DNA of 64,000 bases, taken from assembly GCA_035624215.1 (NCBI GenBank), contig DASPRY010000129.1, positions 75,820 to 139,819 of the forward strand. The letters are read 5' to 3'. Below the pieces are notes generated by a model. The model ran no database searches. It had not been told where the DNA came from and saw nothing but the letters and a program-made list of their open reading frames with translations. Below, piece by piece: positions 7,813-16,376 of this stretch (its first letter is position 1; every line of letters begins with the position of its first letter). The translations under genes were made by a program, and so were the position numbers. The stretch is from JAFAGX01 sp035624215 (GTDB lineage Bacteria; Acidobacteriota; Terriglobia; Terriglobales; Acidobacteriaceae).

Positions 7813-10119
7813 CTACTGCACGACTACCGTGAAATTGGTGGAATGTACTAAATTGGCTGGGCCAGAACTGAACGTGCCTGTGACCGTCAAATTGTAAGTA
7901 CCAGCCGGTGTGCCGGTTGTTCCCCCGCTGCTGCCATTGCCTCCGCCACAACCAGGCAACCCGATCACGACGAAAAGCACGAACACGAGCAGTAGTCCAA
8001 GAACTGCCTTATCACGCCGTCTACAAAGGCTGGTGCGCAACACCACTAGACCCGGCAAGCCAGAGAATGCCAGCCAGAGGGCAAACCTGCTGTCGCCCGG
8101 TGGCGGAAAAGCAGCCGGACGACCGAGAACCGCCGAAGGTCCCGACGTCACTACCGCGACGCTGGCTGATGCGCTGCCCGTGCCATCGAGGGCCACTGAG
8201 CTGGGGCTGATTGTGCAGGTCGATTGCGGCGGCGCTCCGCTGCAACTTAGCGCGACCTTTTGGGCAAATCCGTTTACGGGAGAGACAGTCAGAGTGTAGT
8301 TGGCTGCTTGCCCTGGGGTCACTGTTGTTTGCGCTGGCGATGCTGCAAGAGAGAAGTCACTTCCTGTGCCCGTCAGCACGATGGACTGTTGACTCCCGGG
8401 CGCGTTGTCCGTGGCCTGTAGTTGTGCTGACCGGTTACCTCCTGCTGTGGGCGTGAAAGTGACGTTGATGTCGCAGCTATCGTTTTGTGGCAAGGATGCC
8501 GGACAGGTGTTGGTCTGAGCAAAATCACTGCTGTTTGTCCCGGTAATCTGGATCGACGTGATGACTAACGGCAACCGTCCGGTGTTGGTGAGGGTCACCG
8601 CTTGTGGGCTGCTGGCCGAACCTGGGGTTTGGTTGCCGAAGCTAATACTTGCAGGGGACAATGTGGCACCCGGCGCCTTTATCACCTCAAACGCCACGCC
8701 ACAGCCAGAGCCGCCGCACCCGGTTCCTCCGCCGAGCTGGGTTGTGCCGTACAGATTTCCGGCCTGATCGAAGATCACGCCACCGGTCGGCTCGTTCGCC
8801 CCTTCACCGTCATTGCCAGCTTGGAAGCTATAGAGGAGGGTTTCCGCCCAGGCTCCAGCCCCGGTGGGACTGAGCTCAAAAACTGTGCCGCAGCCATTGT
8901 AAAGGGGGCAGTTTCCCTTTCCTCCATTACCGGTTGTGCTATACAGATTTCCAGACTTGTCGAAAATCAGCACATCAAACGGACGGGCACCATCACTGCC
9001 CTGAAAATTGTGAAGGATGGTCTCGGTCCATCCTCCGCTCCCGTTGGGGCTGAGCTTGAATGCTGTTCCACAGCCGTCGATGGGATCAAAAGCGCACGTG
9101 CCTCCCGAGGAAGTTGTGCCATACAGGTTTCCGGTTTGATCAGAAATCAGCCCAGCGAGCGGGGTATCGCCGTCGCTGCCGCCCTGAAAACTATAAAGGA
9201 GCATCTCTATCCAGGACCCACCGGCGCTGGGACTAAGTTCAAACGCTACCCCACAGCCACCCGCTCCTTCGCACGTACCCGCTCCTCCCAGCGAGGTCAT
9301 GCCGTACAAATTTCCGGCTTGGTCAAAAATCAGCCCGGGGTTCGGCACATAACCTTCGCTGTCGCCAGATGGAAACTTGTAGATGATGGTTTCTGTCCAC
9401 CCGCCCGCTGATTTCGGACTGAGCTCAAAGACCGTACCACACGACGCAAATCCGTCGTGGGAGCAGACGCCATTCCCGCCCTGGGATGTTGTGCCGTAGA
9501 GGTTTCCAGCTTTGTCGAAGATCACTCCCTGTGGGTTTGCACCATCGGAGCTGCCGCCATTTGTACCGAAGACGTAAAGCACGGCCTCAGTCCATCCTCC
9601 ATTGCCGTTATGACTGAGCTCAAAGACTGTGCCGCAGCAGGAGCTGGGCCCGCCTCCGGACGCAGTTGTGCCGTAGAGGTTCCCCGTTTGATCAAAAGTC
9701 AATCCGGAGGACGGTTGGATACCATCCGTACCGCCCTGAAACCTGTAAAGGACAGTCTCTGTCCAACCCCCGCTGCCGTTGGGACTCAGCTTGAAAACCG
9801 TGCCGCAGCCAGAGTAGACACCGTTGGGGGCGGGTTCGCCGCTGCACGGGCCGCCGCCGCCCCACTGCGTTGTGCCGTAGAGGTTTCCCTCAGAATCGAA
9901 GATTAGCCCGCCGCTCGGGTCTGCGCCGTCGTTTCCGCCCTGAAACGAGTACAGCACTTGTTCGGGATCACTTGTTGTTGATTTCGCCCTGGGGATGTTT
10001 TTGAGTTGTCGGCTTACTGAAACACCACCGGACTGAGCCAGCGCAAGTGTGCTTAAGAGAAGCAGAAGGAAGAGATGAACACGGTAGACGCGAAACCACG
10101 GCAAGGCGCCGACAGTCAT
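7813..10119 (-). CDS. secreted repeat protein: seven GNLYGTT-type repeats, choice-of-anchor D domain, C-terminal TM/lipobox
   Basis: A large exported protein of 768 residues from ATG 10119, which has AAGGAGG four bases upstream; an upstream in-frame start at 10158 is less likely. The order is: signal peptide (VHLFLLLLLSTLALAQS), then seven repeats of about 50-65 residues. Each repeat carries a YSFQGG.DGA.P..GLIFD..GNLYGTT..GG core and a CGTVFELSP.G.GGWTETVLY tail, as in the TIGR03803 family. Next come a choice-of-anchor D (ASH-like) domain (LSPASISFGNQTPGS), an Ig-like domain (FSLAASPAQTTVTPG), and a hydrophobic segment ending in an internal lipobox-like LPGC, followed by a short beta tail. 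Common in Acidobacteriota; the cellular role is unknown, probably surface display. Monocistronic. Confidence 0.88.
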   Translation of the reverse strand: MTVGALPWFRVYRVHLFLLLLLSTLALAQSGGVSVSRQLKNIPRAKSTTSDPEQVLYSFQGGNDGADPSGGLIFDSEGNLYGTTQWGGGGPCSGEPAPNGVYSGCGTVFKLSPNGSGGWTETVLYRFQGGTDGIQPSSGLTFDQTGNLYGTTASGGGPSSCCGTVFELSHNGNGGWTEAVLYVFGTNGGSSDGANPQGVIFDKAGNLYGTTSQGGNGVCSHDGFASCGTVFELSPKSAGGWTETIIYKFPSGDSEGYVPNPGLIFDQAGNLYGMTSLGGAGTCEGAGGCGVAFELSPSAGGSWIEMLLYSFQGGSDGDTPLAGLISDQTGNLYGTTSSGGTCAFDPIDGCGTAFKLSPNGSGGWTETILHNFQGSDGARPFDVLIFDKSGNLYSTTGNGGKGNCPLYNGCGTVFELSPTGAGAWAETLLYSFQAGNDGEGANEPTGGVIFDQAGNLYGTTQLGGGTGCGGSGCGVAFEVIKAPGATLSPASISFGNQTPGSASSPQAVTLTNTGRLPLVITSIQITGTNSSDFAQTNTCPASLPQNDSCDINVTFTPTAGGNRSAQLQATDNAPGSQQSIVLTGTGSDFSLAASPAQTTVTPGQAANYTLTVSPVNGFAQKVALSCSGAPPQSTCTISPSSVALDGTGSASASVAVVTSGPSAVLGRPAAFPPPGDSRFALWLAFSGLPGLVVLRTSLCRRRDKAVLGLLLVFVLFVVIGLPGCGGGNGSSGGTTGTPAGTYNLTVTGTFSSGPANLVHSTNFTVVVQ

Positions 10120-10403
10120 GGCCCCTCCTTGATGGGGGAGGAACGAGCAGCGCCGCACAACTAAAGAGCTGTCCGGAAGCTACCTAGCAAGATTTTAGCA
10201 CTCGTTGGAAAGCATTAGTCATCACTGAAGCAAGGTGCTTTGCCGCTCACATTGGCTCGATCTATCAGGTGATTACACCCAAAACGCCGTGAGGCCGCAC
10301 GGTCCGCTCGCACCGCGTCTCGAAAAGGTGGGGAACTATCTGGCTTGCTCTCTAACCCAATTAAATCGGCGCATAAATGTTCTCGATTCATAATCGGTCT
10401 GAG

Positions 10404-11117
10404 CTAGGCGTCGGCAGGTTCTACTGGCAATGGAGCAATGGTGTGCAGCCCGCACTCGTTCTTAGTGAAACCCGACCAGCGGCCGGCTCGTGCATTCTCG
10501 CCGGCTCGAATTGCCCGCGTGCAATGGGTGCATCCGATGCTGGGATAATCCCGATCGTGCAGTGGATTGTATGGAACCCTGTGCTCACGGATGTAGCTCC
10601 AGACTTGTTGAGAAGTCCAGTCCACGATGGGATTAATTTTGACCAGATTAAATCTCGTGTCCCACTCGACTTTCTGAGCAGTAGCACGGACAGAGGTTTG
10701 GTCGGCGCGAATGCTCGTGATCCAGGCGCGCAGTTCGCTTAACTTTCTTGCCAGCGGCTCAACTTTCCTCAGTTCGCAGCAGCCATCCGGGTTGCGACTC
10801 CAGAGAGATGGTCCGTGGATTATTGCCTGCTCTTCCGGCGAAAGCAACGGATAGACTCTTTCAATCTTGATGGCATATCTTGCTTCGACCTTATCCATCA
10901 GGTCGTAGGTTTCCGGGAAGAAGAACTCAGTATCGAGAGTGAACACACGAAAATCAGTGCGCAGGCGAGCGGCCATGTCAATCAACACCATGCCTTCGGC
11001 ACCAAACGCCGACGAAATTGCGACCTCACGGCGGAATCTCTTGAAAGCCCAGCTCAGCACTTGCTCGGGCGTCCAGCTGGCTGCCAGAAATTGAATGCTG
11101 GCCAGTTCGTGCGTCAC
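10404..11117 (-). CDS. cysH: APS reductase (assimilatory adenylylsulfate reductase)
   Basis: Reduces adenylylsulfate to sulfite with thioredoxin as donor, in the cytosol. Its 237 residues show the 4Fe-4S signature that separates APS reductases from PAPS reductases: Cys113-Cys114 and C196-x2-C199. The catalytic ECGLH motif (Cys222) lies near the C-terminus. The PP-loop region SSAFGAEGM (35-43) and the sulfate/adenylate binding segment LDTEFFFPET (61-70) are intact. The gene is last in the minus-strand operon and overlaps cobA by four bases (ATGA), so translation is probably coupled. ATP sulfurylase genes (cysDN or sat) are not in this window. Expression should follow the polycysteine attenuator at 14263-14449. 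Confidence 0.93.
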   Translation of the reverse strand: MTHELASIQFLAASWTPEQVLSWAFKRFRREVAISSAFGAEGMVLIDMAARLRTDFRVFTLDTEFFFPETYDLMDKVEARYAIKIERVYPLLSPEEQAIIHGPSLWSRNPDGCCELRKVEPLARKLSELRAWITSIRADQTSVRATAQKVEWDTRFNLVKINPIVDWTSQQVWSYIREHRVPYNPLHDRDYPSIGCTHCTRAIRAGENARAGRWSGFTKNECGLHTIAPLPVEPADA

Positions 11118-11929
11118 CGAATCTGCTCCTTTATGGCAAAACGCGCGATGTCGTACAAGCCGGATGGGTTGACGAATTCAGAGTCCGCGTTGGCTATTGG
11201 GAATTGAGCTTGTTCGGAATACTGCCCGAGTGTCACCACTTCGCCGACGATCACCAACGCTGGAGTTGGCAAACGTCGGACATCAGGAAGAGCGTGCAAG
11301 GTGCTCACTTCAGTTTTCTGACGAGCGGTTGTGGCGCCAGAAATTACGGCGCATGGCATTTCGGGACTAAGTCCAGCGTTCATCAGCCGAGCTGAGAGTT
11401 CCCTGTAATCGCTGCCGGGCATGTAAATCACAAGAGTTGCTCCGCCGCCAACTAGCCTCTTCCATTCGAGCGATGCGCTGTGGTCAGCGGCGTGCGCAGT
11501 CAGAAAAACCAAGGAATGCGAAAATTGGCGGTGCGTAAGCGGAATCTGGGCGGCGGCTGCTGCACCGAAGGCGGACGTAACCCCCGGCACGATTTCGAAT
11601 TCAATATTGGCTTTGCGCAGGGCTTCGATCTCTTCCCCGCAACGGCCAAAGACCGTAGGGTCGCCGCTCTTGAGGCGTACGACTGTGAGTCCGGTTGAAG
11701 CCAACGCGATCATCAAGAAATTGATCTCTGCCTGGCTGATTCTCCGGCTGCCGCAACGCTTGCCGACGTTGTGAAGCTGAGCCGCAGGTTGCACTACACT
11801 CAAAATCTCACTCGAAACGAGGTCGTCGTGCAGAACAGCGTCTGCGCTCTTCAAAATCCTTAGAGCTTTCAGCGTCAATAACTCGGGATCCCCGGGTCCG
11901 GCGCCCACTAAGAAAACTTTGCCTGTCAT
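11114..11929 (-). CDS. cobA: uroporphyrinogen-III C-methyltransferase (SUMT)
   Basis: Methylates uroporphyrinogen III twice with SAM to give precorrin-2, the precursor of sirohaem. A 271-residue stand-alone SUMT. The N-terminal VFLVGAGPGDPELLTLKA (4-21) and the VVRLKSGDPTVFGRCGEE segment are the two family signatures, followed by VPGVTSAFGAAA. It overlaps the preceding dehydrogenase gene and the following cysH by four bases each. Placed between a sirohaem enzyme and APS reductase, its job is clearly to feed sirohaem to the sulfite reductase of the same operon. The symbol cysG would not fit, since the CysG domains are split into two genes here. Confidence 0.94.
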   Translation of the reverse strand: MTGKVFLVGAGPGDPELLTLKALRILKSADAVLHDDLVSSEILSVVQPAAQLHNVGKRCGSRRISQAEINFLMIALASTGLTVVRLKSGDPTVFGRCGEEIEALRKANIEFEIVPGVTSAFGAAAAAQIPLTHRQFSHSLVFLTAHAADHSASLEWKRLVGGGATLVIYMPGSDYRELSARLMNAGLSPEMPCAVISGATTARQKTEVSTLHALPDVRRLPTPALVIVGEVVTLGQYSEQAQFPIANADSEFVNPSGLYDIARFAIKEQIR

Positions 11930-12546
11930 GCGACTTCACTCTCTTGTTCCTGGGTCCGCTTGGCGAGAAGCATTTCCTCGAACGCCTGGCGGCTCGCCAA
12001 GGAGCTCAACAAAAATCGTTTTTGTTCCGGTTGCAGATCGCTGCGCAGGACGTCGCGCCTAGTTCTGCCCAGCTCCCGTACCCATTCGGAGTATCCGGGC
12101 CCAAATTGCCGTTCCAATTGCAGGCGGAGCTTTTGCGCCAGCGATGGACTCTGCCCGCCCGTAGAAATAGCAATCTGCAGATCACCGCGCTGAACGACTG
12201 CCGGGTAGTAGAAGTCGCACAGGTCTGGCACGTCCACAACGTTGCACAGAATCCCGCGCGCCCGCGATTCCCGGAACACTGTCTGGTTGAGAGCGCTTGA
12301 CGAGCTGGCCACGATAACCAGAGAAACTCCATCCAGGTCATCGGGAGAGAATGCACGTTCTTCCAAAGTAATTGCGCCGGAGCTCGCCAGCTCTTTTATG
12401 CGCGCAAGCGCTCGCAATGCGATCACCTGAATTTTGGCTCCGGTGTCCAGCAAACCGTAGATTTTCCCCTCCGCCACTTTGCCGGCGCCAACGACAAGGA
12501 CCGAACGTCCTTCCAGTTTCACGTACATGGGAAATATTCTCGACAC
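11926..12546 (-). CDS. precorrin-2 dehydrogenase / sirohydrochlorin ferrochelatase-like (CysG N-terminal domain)
   Basis: Likely oxidises precorrin-2 to sirohydrochlorin with NAD and may insert iron to make sirohaem, like yeast Met8p or the CysG N-terminal half. A 206-residue protein with MYVKLEGRSVLVVGAGKVAEGK near the N-terminus (NAD-binding GxGxVxxxK), ASSSSALNQTVF, LCNVVDVPDLCDFYYPAVV and IAISTGGQSPSLAQKLR, all typical. A GTG start at 12546 has AAGGA seven bases upstream; ATG 12528 is an alternative. The gene begins 12 bases after the sulfite reductase stop and overlaps cobA by four bases, so it is the second gene of the sulfate assimilation operon. SirC or Cys2B-type names are both in use. 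Confidence 0.9.
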   Translation of the reverse strand: MSRIFPMYVKLEGRSVLVVGAGKVAEGKIYGLLDTGAKIQVIALRALARIKELASSGAITLEERAFSPDDLDGVSLVIVASSSSALNQTVFRESRARGILCNVVDVPDLCDFYYPAVVQRGDLQIAISTGGQSPSLAQKLRLQLERQFGPGYSEWVRELGRTRRDVLRSDLQPEQKRFLLSSLASRQAFEEMLLAKRTQEQESEVA

Positions 12547-12558
12547 GGTGTTCTTCCT

Positions 12559-14262
12559 TCAACCCTCCAGCCCATGGGGCACAGGGCCCGGCGGAACATC
12601 GCGAGGCACGGCTTCGAGCGTTTGACCCGCGATAAAACCTCGTAACGCTTCATCAGTGTGGCGTGCAAAGAATTGGCGCAGGTTCTCACCGGGCAGATGG
12701 CCATCGATATAAGCACTTAACAAGCGTTCGATGGCGTCGGGCACATCGGCTGCGGCACAACGGTAACCGATTGGCCGTGCGATCGCCTGTTCCTGACCGA
12801 CAGCGCCGCCAACGCAGAAATAGTAGGCGTCCACCATGCGACCATCCACCTTCAACTTTTTGCCCTCGATCCCGATGTCGGCAATCCAGTGCTGTCCACA
12901 ACTGTTGGGACAACCGGTAACGTGCAGTTTCAAATCCTGATCGAAGCCAGGCAGCCGCTCTTCAAGTTCCTGCACCAGCCAACGGGAAAAACTCTTGGTC
13001 TCCGTGATGGCCAGCTTGCAGAATTCAGTACCGCTGCAGGCGATAGCTCCACGCCAGAATGGCGAGGCTTCGACGGGCAGATTCACCGCACCAAGTTCTT
13101 TGGCCAGTGAATCGGTGTTGTAGCGCGGCACATTGACAATCAGCAGGTTCTGCATATTGGTAGTTCGCAATTCGCCCCCGGCAAATTGCTCGGCGAGCTG
13201 CGCGGCGGCCAGCATTTGCTCGGCGGAGATTCGACCGCGCAACACGGCGGCACCGACGTAGTAGTAACCGGGCTGCTTTTGAGGATGAATGCCAACGTGG
13301 TCACGATAAACATCCAACGGCGCTTGCTCTTCGACCGCAGGTTCGAGGCGGAATCCGATTCGCTTCTGCAATTCGTTCAGAAAATCGTCGGCGGACCATC
13401 CGTGGCGCAAGAAAAGAAACTTCAGCCGTGCGCGTTCGCGGTGCTCGCGAAGCTGGTATGAATCGCGGAACAATTCGGCGATGCCTCTTACCACCGGGCT
13501 GACCTGATCCCATTTCACAAAGGCGTTGAGGCGTGCGGCCAGGTGCGGCTCGGTAGAAAGGCCGCCGCCAACTCGTAACGAGAAGCCGAGCTCCTTTTCA
13601 CCATGCAATGTGCGCTGGGCCGCAGCTAGACCGATGTCGTTAATTTCCGGATAGGTACACCACACGCGGCAGCCGGTGATGGAAATCTTGAACTTGCGCG
13701 GCAAGTTGTAGAACTCAGAATTACCCGCCAACATTGCTGTGACTTGTAGAGCCAGGGGCGATGCGTCACAAATTTCTTCCGCATCGACACCGGCGAGCGG
13801 GCAGCCGGTCACGTTGCGAGTTACGTCCCCGCAGGCCCCAATTGTGTTCAGGCCACAACGCACAAGCGCGTCCAGCAATTCGGGCAGAGCCTCGATCGTT
13901 ACCCAATGAAGCTGGATGTTTTGCCGCACCGTGATATCGGCAATTCCTCGCGCGTAGCGCTTGCTGAGATCAGCGATGGTCCGGAACTGGCCGGAACGAA
14001 GCAGCCCGTTGGGTATCCGGAGGCGAACCATGAAATAAGGCAGGGCACGGCCTTCGCCATTTTGACCTCCAATTGCGCCTGCACCGTCTCCCTGGGTGTA
14101 AACACCCCACCAGCGGAAATAGGTGCCCAGCCACTCCGGAGGAATTGAAGCAAAACCTTGGCGCGCGAAACGACGAATCTCGGCGAGTTGCTCCCAGGGA
14201 TTTTTCTCCCGCTTGAGGCGCTCGACGCGTTGTGCTTTGGTTTCTTTGATCGTTTCTGCCAT
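12559..14262 (-). CDS. ferredoxin-type sulfite reductase (NirA/SirA family)
   Basis: Six-electron reduction of sulfite to sulfide (or nitrite to ammonia) with a sirohaem-4Fe4S centre. With ATG 14262 it is 567 residues. The four cluster cysteines are C409 and C415 (CSGTEFC) and C451 and C455 (TGCPNSC). Tyr55 in WWGVYTQGD and Cys154 in NVTGCPLAG are candidates for the Tyr-Cys pair reported in mycobacterial SirA. Sulfite is preferred over nitrite because the gene leads an operon with sirohaem genes and APS reductase and has a cysteine-coding leader. GTG 14277 is an alternative start but lies inside the terminator stem. GGTGGG within the 3' stem arm could be the ribosome site, about ten bases before the ATG, so terminator folding would also hide it. 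Confidence 0.88.
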   Translation of the reverse strand: MAETIKETKAQRVERLKREKNPWEQLAEIRRFARQGFASIPPEWLGTYFRWWGVYTQGDGAGAIGGQNGEGRALPYFMVRLRIPNGLLRSGQFRTIADLSKRYARGIADITVRQNIQLHWVTIEALPELLDALVRCGLNTIGACGDVTRNVTGCPLAGVDAEEICDASPLALQVTAMLAGNSEFYNLPRKFKISITGCRVWCTYPEINDIGLAAAQRTLHGEKELGFSLRVGGGLSTEPHLAARLNAFVKWDQVSPVVRGIAELFRDSYQLREHRERARLKFLFLRHGWSADDFLNELQKRIGFRLEPAVEEQAPLDVYRDHVGIHPQKQPGYYYVGAAVLRGRISAEQMLAAAQLAEQFAGGELRTTNMQNLLIVNVPRYNTDSLAKELGAVNLPVEASPFWRGAIACSGTEFCKLAITETKSFSRWLVQELEERLPGFDQDLKLHVTGCPNSCGQHWIADIGIEGKKLKVDGRMVDAYYFCVGGAVGQEQAIARPIGYRCAAADVPDAIERLLSAYIDGHLPGENLRQFFARHTDEALRGFIAGQTLEAVPRDVPPGPVPHGLEG

Positions 14263-14300
14263 AAAAGAAAAACCCACCGCCAGGTCTTCTGGCGATGGGT
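14263..14300 (-). terminator. Rho-independent attenuator terminator before the sulfite reductase operon
   Basis: On the minus strand ACCCATCGCCAG (14300-14289) pairs with CTGGCGGTGGGT (14283-14272): 12 bp with one G-U and a five-base AAGAC loop. A tract of nine T interrupted by one C follows and ends directly at the sulfite reductase ATG. The position inside a leader, after a Cys-rich leader peptide and before the first structural gene, marks it as an attenuator rather than an operon end. Its 5' arm and loop can alternatively pair with 14356-14347. Confidence 0.9.
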
Positions 14301-14400
14301 GGTGAATGCTGAGCTTTCTAAAAAATTATTTCAGCAGCCTCCTCGAGCCAGAAGACACCGGCGCGCGACAACAACAAGCGCAGCAACAGGCGTTCTGGCT
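14284..14400 (-). promoter_or_regulatory. three-helix cysteine attenuator (pause hairpin, antiterminator, terminator arms)
   Basis: Arm 1 AGCCAGAA (14400-14393, just before the Cys codons) is perfectly complementary to arm 2 TTCTGGCT (14353-14346). Arm 2, extended as GTCTTCTGGC (14356-14347), is perfectly complementary over 10 bp to arm 3 GCCAGAAGAC (14293-14284). Arm 3 contains the terminator 5' arm and loop. Helices 1:2 and 2:3 exclude each other, and 2:3 excludes the terminator. A ribosome stalled on the Cys codons masks arm 1, so 2:3 forms and the operon is read. Free passage restores 1:2 and the terminator. Confidence 0.8.
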
Positions 14401-14412
14401 GGCCCACATCAT
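14326..14412 (-). CDS. polycysteine leader peptide of the sulfate assimilation operon
   Basis: A 28-codon frame from ATG 14412 (or ATG 14409) to TAA 14326. It begins MMWASQNA, continues CCCACCC (six Cys codons: TGT TGC TGC, then TGT TGT TGT after one Ala) and ends RRLLK. The predicted transcription start is only about three bases before the first ATG, so it would be translated as an essentially leaderless message. It sits between a consensus promoter and a Rho-independent terminator upstream of sulfite reductase. Its role is inferred: ribosomes stall at the Cys codons when charged tRNA-Cys is scarce, which changes the fold of the leader. The peptide itself need have no function. It is not homologous to any leader I know, but the design parallels polycysteine short ORFs reported in mycobacteria. 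Confidence 0.85.
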   Translation of the reverse strand: MMWASQNACCCACCCRAPVSSGSRRLLK

Positions 14413-14421
14413 GGTCTCAAA

Positions 14422-14449
14422 ATTCTATATCAGATCAGGAAACTGTCAA
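14422..14449 (-). promoter_or_regulatory. sigma70-type promoter of the sulfate assimilation operon
   Basis: Minus strand: a consensus -35 TTGACA (14449-14444), 16-base spacer, -10 TAGAAT (14427-14422). The start is predicted near 14415, about three bases before the leader-peptide ATG. It faces away from the response regulator gene at 14706. Confidence 0.8.
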
Positions 14450-14705
14450 ATTCTGTTACTTTCGATGAAGGAATTGCATCGCGAGAGGCAAAATCTTTTG
14501 AAGCTGAACGGGAACGCTGACTTCGATCCTTTATTCCTATTCCGGCTGCCCCCACGGGCGCACAAGGCCGTGTACGCACCGACCATAACAAACTACTGTC
14601 TTCGGCAGGTATTTGCGCGACCAAGAGCCAGAATTTGTATCTAAATGAAGGATTTGTGTAAGAATCTTTGCGTTTCGGTCACCCTGAAACTGGAAGAAGT
14701 TAGCT

Positions 14706-16376
14706 ATGGCCAAGCCCATTCTGCTCAGTGTAGATGACGACTCCGACGTGCTGCGGGCGATCGAACGTGATCTGCGCTCACGTTATGGGGCTGACTATCG
14801 AGTCATTGGAAGTGACTCTCCGGAAAGAGCCCTCGAGATCCTGAGACAACTCAGCTTGCGCAATGACAGTGTCGCCTTATTGCTGGCCGATCAGCGGATG
14901 CCGCGAATGAACGGAATCGAATTTCTCCAGGCGGGGATGCAGGTATTTCCTGAGGCCAAGCGGGCGCTGTTGACCGCCTATGCCGACACGGGTGCCGCGA
15001 TCAGCGCCATCAACGAAGCCAACATTAATTACTTTTTTATGAAACCCTGGGACCCTCCGTCCGAGCATCTGTATCCGCAACTGGACGATTTGCTGGACGA
15101 CTGGCGGGCCTCGTATCGCCCCGCTTTCGAAGGCATTCGGGTCCTGGGCACGCGTTGGTCCCGGCGCTGTTATGAGCTGCGGGATTTTCTCGCCCGCAAC
15201 CATGTCCCCTATCAATGGATTGACGTGGAGCTTTCTGCCAGTGACCCTGAGACAAAGCGGCTGCTAGAGGTGCTCGGACCTGAGGTGGCTGAACTGCCGG
15301 TGGTACTGTTTCCTGATGGGACAAAACTTCTTGAGGGTGCGCCGGCTGAAATTGCGCAGAAGGTGGGGCTGCGGACTCGAGCTCAAACGAGTTTTTATGA
15401 CTTGGCCATCGTTGGCGGAGGGCCTGCTGGGCTAGCAGCAGCCGTTTACGGCGCCTCGGAAGGTTTGCACACGGTGATGATTGAGCGCGAGGCGCCCGGC
15501 GGGCAGGCAGGAATGAGTTCGAAGATTGAAAATTACCTGGGATTTCCAACTGGACTCAGTGGAGGCGATCTCGCACGGCGGGCAGTCGTGCAAGCGCAGC
15601 GTTTTGGGGTGGAGATTCTATCGCCGCAGGAAGCTGTGAGTGTTCGGACGGAAGGATCCTACCGAATTATTAAGCTTGCCGACGGCAACGAGATCTCGTG
15701 TCACGCGCTAATGATTGCGACTGGCGTGCAATGGCGGCGGTTGGAGGCTCCAGGAGTAGATCAGCTGCAGGGAGCTGGGGTCTACTACGGAGGCGGCACG
15801 ACCGAAGCTCTCTCCTGCAAAGGCGAAATCGTCTACGTGGTGGGTGGCGCCAATTCCGCCGGGCAAGCCGCGATGAACTTTGCCAAGTATGCGGAAAGAG
15901 TCATGGTGCTAGTGCGGGGGGAGGGGCTTGCCAGCACCATGTCTCAATATCTAATTGATCAGATTGAACAGACGCCGAATATTCAAATATGGACCCATGC
16001 CAGCGTGGCCGAAGTGCATGGCCAAGCGCACCTGGAAGAAATTTCAGTGTTATGTTCCGACACAGGCAAAGTAGAACGGGTGCCTGCGAGCGCAATGTTC
16101 ATTTTTATTGGGGCCCTCCCGCGTACCGACTGGCTGAGCAATGTGGTGGAGAGAGACGACCGTGGGTTTATCTTAACCGGACCGGATTTGATACGGGATG
16201 GGCAACGACCGAAGGGTTGGGGGCTTGACCGCGATCCGTTTCTGCTGGAAACGAATGTTCCGGGCATATTCGCCGTGGGTGATGTGCGGCATGGATCGGT
16301 GAAGCGAGTCGCTTCGGGCGTTGGCGAAGGCTCCGTGGCTGTGCAGTTTATTCATCAGTATTTGAGCAAAGTTTAA
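14706..16376 (+). CDS. response regulator fused to a glutaredoxin-like and a thioredoxin reductase-like FAD domain
   Basis: A 556-residue three-part protein. Residues 1-130 form a REC domain (acidic DDD near 9-11, phospho-acceptor in LLLADQRMP, LLTAYAD, and the KPWDPP lysine). Residues about 140-225 form a thioredoxin/glutaredoxin-like fold whose active site reads WSRRC, a single cysteine. Residues 230-556 form a thioredoxin reductase-like module with the FAD motif GGGPAGLAAAVYGASEG, a GGANSAGQAA nucleotide motif and the C-terminal FAVGDVRHGSVKR. The CxxC redox pair of true thioredoxin reductases is replaced (GAGVYYGGGTTEALSC), so it cannot do classical dithiol exchange there. GGAAGAAG precedes ATG 14706. 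The stop overlaps the start of the kinase gene by one base, which strongly implies a functional pair. Confidence 0.9.
   Translation: MAKPILLSVDDDSDVLRAIERDLRSRYGADYRVIGSDSPERALEILRQLSLRNDSVALLLADQRMPRMNGIEFLQAGMQVFPEAKRALLTAYADTGAAISAINEANINYFFMKPWDPPSEHLYPQLDDLLDDWRASYRPAFEGIRVLGTRWSRRCYELRDFLARNHVPYQWIDVELSASDPETKRLLEVLGPEVAELPVVLFPDGTKLLEGAPAEIAQKVGLRTRAQTSFYDLAIVGGGPAGLAAAVYGASEGLHTVMIEREAPGGQAGMSSKIENYLGFPTGLSGGDLARRAVVQAQRFGVEILSPQEAVSVRTEGSYRIIKLADGNEISCHALMIATGVQWRRLEAPGVDQLQGAGVYYGGGTTEALSCKGEIVYVVGGANSAGQAAMNFAKYAERVMVLVRGEGLASTMSQYLIDQIEQTPNIQIWTHASVAEVHGQAHLEEISVLCSDTGKVERVPASAMFIFIGALPRTDWLSNVVERDDRGFILTGPDLIRDGQRPKGWGLDRDPFLLETNVPGIFAVGDVRHGSVKRVASGVGEGSVAVQFIHQYLSKV

Noticed and set aside
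8700..9950. Regularly spaced near-identical blocks, at first sight a CRISPR-like or satellite array
   Set aside because: They are degenerate, 150-200 bases apart and encode the repeated GNLYGTT protein units on the minus strand.
14635..14665. TTGTAT-18-TAAGAA as a promoter for the response regulator gene at 14706
   Set aside because: Weak match with long spacing; plausible but not strong enough to annotate.
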